Below the pieces are notes generated by a model. That model did not search any database. It worked only from the letters and a program-made list of their open reading frames with translations, and was not told the origin of the DNA. DNA of 64,000 nucleotides from JBGSPQ01 sp964346765 (GTDB taxonomy: Bacteria > Patescibacteriota > Gracilibacteria > UBA1369). Where the stretch lies: positions 31,466 to 95,465 of the forward strand of contig CAYFWB010000007.1 in the NCBI GenBank assembly GCA_964346765.1, written 5' to 3'. The position numbers and the translations under genes are program-made. The first letter of the stretch is position 1, and each line of letters starts with the position of its first letter. Shown in pieces: positions 61,196-64,000 of this stretch.

Positions 61196-61658
61196 ATGCC
61201 CTCAAACCAACCTGAAAAAACTAATTGTCACGGCTTATACACAAATGTAAACAAGCTGAAAGTCCCCACGATAATAATTGTCCCGAATAAATCGTTCTTT
61301 GAACTGGCAAAAGCTGTAGATAAGGCTTCTTACCCGTCAAGACGTCAAAATATAGATATAGATAGAAGAAACAAAGATAAAACCCACACCCGGCAACGTC
61401 AAAGTATGCATAATGGATATGATCGCAGAATTAGATCTGGTGTTCGGCCGATTTAATATTGCAGATCGAGCGAATTCAAGGCGTGATTTATTTGAAGATG
61501 CTATGTTTACACATGATTTCCGCCTCCCTGAACTAAGAGAATACATCACGGCTTTGTATCAAACATTAAGAACCGGTGATTACGGCAAAATAATTGATAT
61601 TACAAATAAAAACGATGGAGACACCTTACTGCAAAAATTGGTACCGCGAACTGAATGA
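61196..61658 (+). pseudogene. Frameshifted gene of unknown function
   Basis: The frame from ATG 61196 (MPSNQPEKTN...) stays coding-like until about 61360, then gives a basic unlikely tail to 61456. The +1 frame continues the protein-like sequence from about 61362 (EETKIKPTPGNVKVCIMDMIAELDL...) to TGA 61658. The join lies at a short repeat of ATAGAT. The first part (VPTIIIVPNKSFFELAKAVDKA) resembles a stretch in the next gene (RPRLIIVPPGSLQDMVEWAQKK), so the shift is supported by internal similarity. It may be an indel error, a real mutation or a programmed shift. Confidence 0.6.
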
Positions 61659-62547
61659 GATAAAAAGATTATTATCTGAATACACAGTTGTTTATGAAAC
61701 TGCTGTACAGACTGCTGATTTTGAACAATGCAAAAAACTTAAAACACAAATGAAAACCGCTATGGAACAATTAAATAAAGAAGTAGATATAAAAAACCGT
61801 ATGCTTAAAAGAATAACAAAGCTAAATGGATCTGACGAAAATCTAAGGTTTGAATTGGGGATGTTGGTGAGCGAACGTTATTATGCGGATGCCAGAAGGA
61901 TCGCCAAGGCGTTGTCTCCTGACACGGTTTTACCGTCAAAAAGACAAGTTATTAGAATGTTATTCAGATTAAGCGATCAAGAGCTTCTTGCGATTGGTAA
62001 ATTTAAGCGACCGAGATTAATAATTGTGCCGCCCGGATCTCTGCAAGATATGGTTGAGTGGGCTCAAAAAAAACTCCCTTTTACAATAAGCCCGCCTGAA
62101 TTTTCAAAGGATTACAAATCCTCATTGCCTGATACAAAAACATCCGTATGCATTATAGAAACGGATCCGAATCCAAAAGAAGTACCGGATCAGATACCGA
62201 TTTTCCAGAATAATGACATGCAGTATGACATTTGCAGAAAATATTTAGCCGGTGCGGGACTTAGATTACCAAAGGACACAGAATACCTTGCGGCGTCTTT
62301 ATTATCTATTGATCAGTTTCTAAACGCTTATGAACAGGTACCCACCCAGGTTAGACCCGAGCTCATGATTCTGGATCACATCAATTCGCCGGCCCCCACT
62401 ATTTCATTCATTGATAACGGTACGGAGGAAAATAGCATTTCATGCGCGGATATTACAGCCAGCCCTAATAAACTCAGTTTTACTACTATTTCAACCAGCG
62501 ACAACTCCGCCTACTTGCGCGCCCGTCCGGTTTTTGAACTCAAATAA
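61615..62547 (+). CDS. Unknown protein, possibly the second half of the frameshifted gene
   Basis: 310 residues from ATG 61615 (METPYCKNWYRELNEIKRLL); ATG 61594 is also possible. It starts inside the end of the upstream frame-shifted gene, and a second +1 shift at an AAAAA run (about 61631) would fuse both. The N-terminal third is helical, then a block with FKRPRLIIVPPGSLQDMVEWAQ and KTSVCIIETDP that resembles the upstream gene's start. The C-terminus is Thr/Ser-rich and probably exposed. No family recognised. Confidence 0.6.
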   Translation: METPYCKNWYRELNEIKRLLSEYTVVYETAVQTADFEQCKKLKTQMKTAMEQLNKEVDIKNRMLKRITKLNGSDENLRFELGMLVSERYYADARRIAKALSPDTVLPSKRQVIRMLFRLSDQELLAIGKFKRPRLIIVPPGSLQDMVEWAQKKLPFTISPPEFSKDYKSSLPDTKTSVCIIETDPNPKEVPDQIPIFQNNDMQYDICRKYLAGAGLRLPKDTEYLAASLLSIDQFLNAYEQVPTQVRPELMILDHINSPAPTISFIDNGTEENSISCADITASPNKLSFTTISTSDNSAYLRARPVFELK

Positions 62548-62607
62548 ATTTGGCTATAGTCGCGGTCTCTGGTATATACTTGCCGGGCTCGTCTAACAAA
62601 CAATAAA

Positions 62608-63831
62608 ATGAAACCGGAACTTTTACTCCCCGCGGGGGACATGGAAAAACTTAAAATCGCTTTTCAGTACGGTGCCGACGCCGTGTATGCCGGCGTGCCG
62701 GTTTTTTCCCTGCGCGCGCGCGAAAACATGTTCTCCATTGAGTCGGTGAAAGAGGCGGTGGACTACGCCAAATCCCTCAACAAAAAAATCTACCTCACTC
62801 TAAACATCTACCCTAGAAATGTAAAAATACCTGCTCTGCAAAAAGCATTAAGGCCACTGGCCGATCTAAAGCCCGACGCATTTATTGTAGCCGACCCCGG
62901 AATTATTATGCTAATTAAGGAAATTTGCCCCGAAATTCCGATCCATCTTTCTGTCCAGCAGAACAACGTCAACTGGGCATCGGCGCAGTTTTGGCACAAA
63001 CAGGGGATAGAACGAATCATCCTTTCGCGCGAAATTTCTTTAAAAGAAGTCAAAGAAATACATGAAAAAAATCCCGACCTGGAACTTGAATTTTTTGTTC
63101 ACGGATCCATCTGCATGGCATATTCGGGCCGGTGTCTGCTTTCCAATTACATGACATATCGCGACGCCAATCAGGGAACTTGCGCCCACAGTTGTCGCTG
63201 GAAGTACAAACTGTACGCATTGGAAGAAGCAAAAAGACCCGGGGAATACATGCCAATAGAAGAAGATGAACACGGTGCTTACATTATGAGTTCAAAAGAT
63301 TTGTGTTTGATCGAATATCTGAAAGCTTTAAAAGAAGCCGGAGTCTGCAGTTTTAAAGTGGAGGGGCGCAACAAAACGCCCTACTACGTGGCCACAGTTG
63401 CCAGAACCTACAGAAAAGCTCTGGACGAAATGGAACAGGGAAAACCTTTCAATCCGGATCATCTAAAAGAGCTTGCCAAAACCTCCAACAGGGGATTCAT
63501 ACCCGGATTCCTTGGCGACAACCCGCGCGAAAAAGCACAGGAATACGAAAAGCGAATTACCTCCCAGACCCATGAATTTGTGGGAATCATCCGTGAAACA
63601 GTAGAACAAAACGGCCGGCACTACGCCAAAATGGAAGTAAAAGGCCGTCTGGACGCCCCCGCGAAAGTGGAAGTAATGACCCCCGACGATCTTTTTGAGG
63701 TCACTTTGGAAGAATTTATAGACCCTTTTGGTCATTCGCGAAAAGTGGTGCACCCCGGCCAAAAAGACCCTGCTTTAATAGCCCTGCCAAAAGACGTTCC
63801 GGTGGGAGCAATTCTAAGAAAAGAGAAATAA
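62608..63831 (+). CDS. trhP: U32-family protein, TrhP/YegQ-like
   Basis: 407 residues. ELLLPAGDMEKLKIAFQYGADAVY start, SVQQNNVNWASAQFW, EFFVHGSICMAYSGRCLLSNY and ANQGTCAHSCRWKYKLY are the U32 family signature, closest to the TrhP/YegQ type that hydroxylates tRNA uridine 34 (5-hydroxyuridine) in E. coli. The Cys of SGRC, TCAHSC and the later ICMAYS region could hold a Fe-S cluster. The C-terminal end (LPKDVPVGAILRKEK) resembles the YegQ end, so the protein looks complete at a slightly short length. A transposase fragment follows 11 bases later. Confidence 0.9.
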   Translation: MKPELLLPAGDMEKLKIAFQYGADAVYAGVPVFSLRARENMFSIESVKEAVDYAKSLNKKIYLTLNIYPRNVKIPALQKALRPLADLKPDAFIVADPGIIMLIKEICPEIPIHLSVQQNNVNWASAQFWHKQGIERIILSREISLKEVKEIHEKNPDLELEFFVHGSICMAYSGRCLLSNYMTYRDANQGTCAHSCRWKYKLYALEEAKRPGEYMPIEEDEHGAYIMSSKDLCLIEYLKALKEAGVCSFKVEGRNKTPYYVATVARTYRKALDEMEQGKPFNPDHLKELAKTSNRGFIPGFLGDNPREKAQEYEKRITSQTHEFVGIIRETVEQNGRHYAKMEVKGRLDAPAKVEVMTPDDLFEVTLEEFIDPFGHSRKVVHPGQKDPALIALPKDVPVGAILRKEK

Positions 63832-63842
63832 ATGTAGTAGTT

Positions 63843-64000
63843 TCAGACATTTAGGACACTGTAGTTAAGTTTTTGTTTTGTAAGCTGATATTTCAGGATT
63901 CCGTATTTGAATGGTGGCATAAAATGTTTGGTTTTTTGAGGGCGCTTTTCGTTGAAATATTTTAGTGACAGTAAATTGATTTTATTTAAGTGTGCAAGCG
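63843..64000 (-). mobile_element. C-terminal end of an integrase-type transposase, entering from the right edge
   Basis: An open minus-strand frame covers 51 residues before TGA at 63843. It reads LKYFNEKRPQKTKHFMPPFK, which matches the end of DDE integrase (IS3/IS481-type) transposases ('YN.KRPH..L...pP'). The overlapping sequence TTCAGACATTTAGGACACTG may be part of the terminal inverted repeat. The element boundary seems to lie between 63832 and 63843, directly after the TrhP-like stop. The N-terminal part is outside the window. Confidence 0.7.

Noticed and set aside
63832..63843. Truncation of the TrhP-like gene by the insertion sequence
   Set aside because: The C-terminal residues resemble the normal end of YegQ-type proteins, so the gene seems complete.
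1..64000. UGA read as glycine (Gracilibacteria code)
   Set aside because: Several conserved genes (rnc, polX, the GT4 gene at 11510, SufT-like) end at TGA at expected positions.

Overview
The window looks like part of a scaffold from a Patescibacteria (CPR) genome, most likely of the Peregrinibacteria/Gracilibacteria side, although no rRNA is present to prove it. Reasons: small dense genome style with many short overlaps; a PilM-like ATPase gene overlapping a large one-TM protein of the kind usually labelled 'baseplate J-like' in these genomes; S-layer-homology, PKD and sortase proteins; many secreted or coiled-coil proteins without recognisable families; and an almost complete absence of Shine-Dalgarno sequences. 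UGA is read as stop (rnc, polX, the glycosyltransferase at 11510 and the SufT-like gene all end at TGA at the expected place), so the Gly-UGA code of some Gracilibacteria does not apply. A run of exactly 100 N at 21646-21745 marks a scaffold gap.

Layout. 1-4108 (minus): a cut-off methyltransferase-like gene and a (p)ppGpp synthetase/hydrolase with an unusual membrane tail. 4289-7494: a sortase, then three minus-strand genes of unknown function. 7626-16363: replication and repair (ligA, dnaX, nfo, polX) mixed with a glycosyltransferase and a small protein with an elongation-factor-like barrel. 16485-21311: aldehyde dehydrogenase plus class III aminotransferase, a second glycosyltransferase and comF. 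21454-24291: tRNA-Val, a repeat/coiled-coil gene broken by the gap, and a 627-residue protein. 24421-29208: a surface-protein island with three Cys-rich lipoproteins and two fibre-like secreted proteins; two lipoprotein/fibre convergent pairs look like a tandem duplication with matching promoters. 29377-35109 (minus): PKD protein, baseplate-J-like/PilM pair, alanine racemase. 35276-37856: Bax-inhibitor-like protein, YceD, L32, NusB, RNase III. 37834-46292: membrane and S-layer proteins, MscS-type membrane protein, tRNA-Leu. 46396-50567: Nudix, PepA, thioredoxin reductase, peroxiredoxin, NYN protein. 50680-52024: tandem paralogs of unknown function. 52025-57290 (minus): complete SUF operon, rrf2-sufC-sufB-sufD-sufS-sufU-sufT, with a candidate autoregulatory operator. 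57424-64000: a two-enzyme peptidoglycan hydrolase, folA and thyA separated by a large structured palindromic element, a frameshifted locus, a TrhP-like U32 protein and the tail of a transposase entering from the right edge.

How it works together: the genes give thymidylate synthesis (ThyA with DHFR), Fe-S assembly with its own Rrf2 sensor, thiol-based redox defence (TrxB, peroxiredoxin), DNA repair, and an elaborate cell surface. The most interesting items are the membrane-tailed Rel protein, the duplicated lipoprotein/fibre module, the cloverleaf-like element between thyA and folA, the inverted repeat over the rrf2 start, and the lack of Shine-Dalgarno signals.
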